Assembly: GCA_946539175.1 (NCBI GenBank)
Contig: CAMNHH010000016.1
Span: forward strand, 1-22,221
DNA from: an uncultured Clostridia bacterium
GTDB taxonomy: Bacteria > Bacillota > Clostridia > Oscillospirales > Oscillospiraceae
Length of the DNA stretch: 22,221 nt
Direction: 5' to 3'
Part shown: in pieces, positions 21,449 to 22,221 of the stretch
How positions within the stretch are numbered: position 1 is the first letter of the stretch
Layout of the letters: each line of letters opens with the position of its first letter
The notes under the pieces: generated by a model
What the model saw: only the letters and a program-made list of their open reading frames with translations
Told to the model about the DNA's origin: nothing
The model's database searches: none
Position numbers and translations under genes: made by a program

Positions 21449-22221
21449 TTACTTGATGGCTGCGCTGGTGTCCTTCTGGATCACGTCATGGGCGCCGCCC
21501 TCCACGATGGAGGTGGCGGAGACCAGAGTCAGCTTGGCCTTCTGCTGGAACTCAGGAATGGTCAGCGCGCCGCAGTTGCACATGGTGGATTTGACCTTGC
21601 TGAGCGTCAGGGCCACGTTGTCCTTGAGCCGGCCCGCATAAGGAACATAGGAGTCTACGCCCTCCTCGAAGGACAGCTTCTTGTCGCCGCCCAGGTCGTA
21701 GCGCTGCCAGTTCCGGGCTCTGGCGGAGCCCTCGCCCCAGTATTCCTTGTAGTAGGTGCCGTTGATGGAGACCTTGTTGGAGGGGCTCTCGTCGAAGCGG
21801 GCGAAATAACGGCCCAGCATGATGAAGTCCGCCCCCATGGCCAGGGCCAGCGTGATGTGGTGGTCGTAGACAATGCCGCCGTCGGAGCAGACGGGAACGT
21901 AGACGCCGGTTTCCCGGAAATACTCATCCCGTGCCTTGCACACCTCGATCAGCGCCGTGGCTTGTCCTCTGCCGATGCCCTTGGTTTCCCGGGTGATGCA
22001 GATGGAGCCGCCGCCGATGCCCACCTTCACGAAATCGGCGCCGCAGTCCGCCAGGAAGCGGAAGCCCTCTGCATCCACCACGTTGCCGGCGCCCACCTTG
22101 ACGGAGTCGCCGTAGTGCTCCCGGATCCAGGCCAGGGTCAGCTTCTGCCACTCAGAAAAGCCCTCAGAGGAGTCGATGCAGAGCACGTCGGCCCCCGCCT
22201 CGATCAAGGCCGGAACGCGGG
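21449..22221 (-). CDS. guaB: IMP dehydrogenase, C-terminal part (runs off right edge)
   Basis: The frame is open to the window edge; about 257 residues up to the stop are visible. The catalytic loop GIGGGSICITRETKGIGRGQ contains the active-site cysteine. CSDGGIVYDHHITLALAMGA matches the phosphate-binding strand, and the flap segment YWGEGSARARNWQRYD ends with the Arg-Tyr pair that activates water in IMPDH. The enzyme oxidises IMP to XMP with NAD+ in guanine nucleotide synthesis. The flap differs from the common YxGMGS form; I recall this variant in other Clostridia. Whether CBS domains are present cannot be seen. The gene is convergent with the hypA operon and probably unrelated to it. Confidence 0.9.
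   Translation of the reverse strand, partial: RVPALIEAGADVLCIDSSEGFSEWQKLTLAWIREHYGDSVKVGAGNVVDAEGFRFLADCGADFVKVGIGGGSICITRETKGIGRGQATALIEVCKARDEYFRETGVYVPVCSDGGIVYDHHITLALAMGADFIMLGRYFARFDESPSNKVSINGTYYKEYWGEGSARARNWQRYDLGGDKKLSFEEGVDSYVPYAGRLKDNVALTLSKVKSTMCNCGALTIPEFQQKAKLTLVSATSIVEGGAHDVIQKDTSAAIK

Noticed and set aside
1..22221. Mobile element, prophage, CRISPR or tRNA
   Set aside because: No transposase, integrase, terminal repeats, spaced repeats or cloverleaf could be seen; the only large repeat is the paralogous Fe-S flavoprotein pair.

Overview
The window reads as a chromosomal segment of a strictly anaerobic, GC-rich Firmicute, most like the butyrate-forming gut Clostridia of the Oscillospiraceae group. 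The signs are purine-rich AGGAGG-type ribosome sites, AT-rich promoter gaps between GC-rich genes, oxygen-sensitive ferredoxin-linked enzymes, and a phosphotransbutyrylase/butyrate kinase pair. The genus is inference. No tRNA, rRNA, CRISPR, transposase or phage gene is visible. Coding density is high and every gap is under 300 bp.

Left third (1-7140): a minus-strand operon reads iorA, iorB, ptb-like, buk-like, aminotransferase, and then a divergent tryptophanase/tyrosine phenol-lyase-like gene that runs off the left edge. Taken together it can carry an amino acid to a 2-keto acid (aminotransferase), to acyl-CoA plus reduced ferredoxin (IorAB), to acyl phosphate (Ptb) and to the free acid plus ATP (Buk). 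This is a complete oxidative branch of amino-acid fermentation, probably for aromatic amino acids. A LysR regulator is transcribed divergently, and the two sigma-A-like promoters physically overlap.

Middle (7141-14343): a second minus-strand operon reads PUFA-isomerase-like flavoprotein, CrtI/RetSat-like flavoprotein, an FAD/NAD/[2Fe-2S] reductase, and a large multi-cluster Fe-S flavoprotein of 937 residues. The first protein closely resembles, from memory, the Propionibacterium (Cutibacterium) acnes polyenoic fatty acid isomerase that makes conjugated linoleic acid. The other three look like a double-bond oxidoreductase and its electron supply.

Right (14344-21388): a divergent plus-strand operon reads adenylate-forming acyl ligase, dedicated acyl carrier protein, acyl-ACP thioesterase, two tandem hypB-like GTPases, a second copy of the large Fe-S flavoprotein (927 residues), and hypA. 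No hydrogenase gene is present. A strong bidirectional terminator separates this from a convergent IMP dehydrogenase gene cut by the right edge.

The most interesting reading is that the two divergent operons form one system. Exogenous unsaturated fatty acids would be activated and loaded on a private ACP, isomerised to a conjugated form, saturated with electrons delivered through the Fe-S flavoproteins, and released by the thioesterase. That would be a candidate fatty-acid biohydrogenation (electron-sink or detoxification) locus. The pathway order, the ACP linkage and the role of the HypA/HypB nickel chaperones are inference from gene content.
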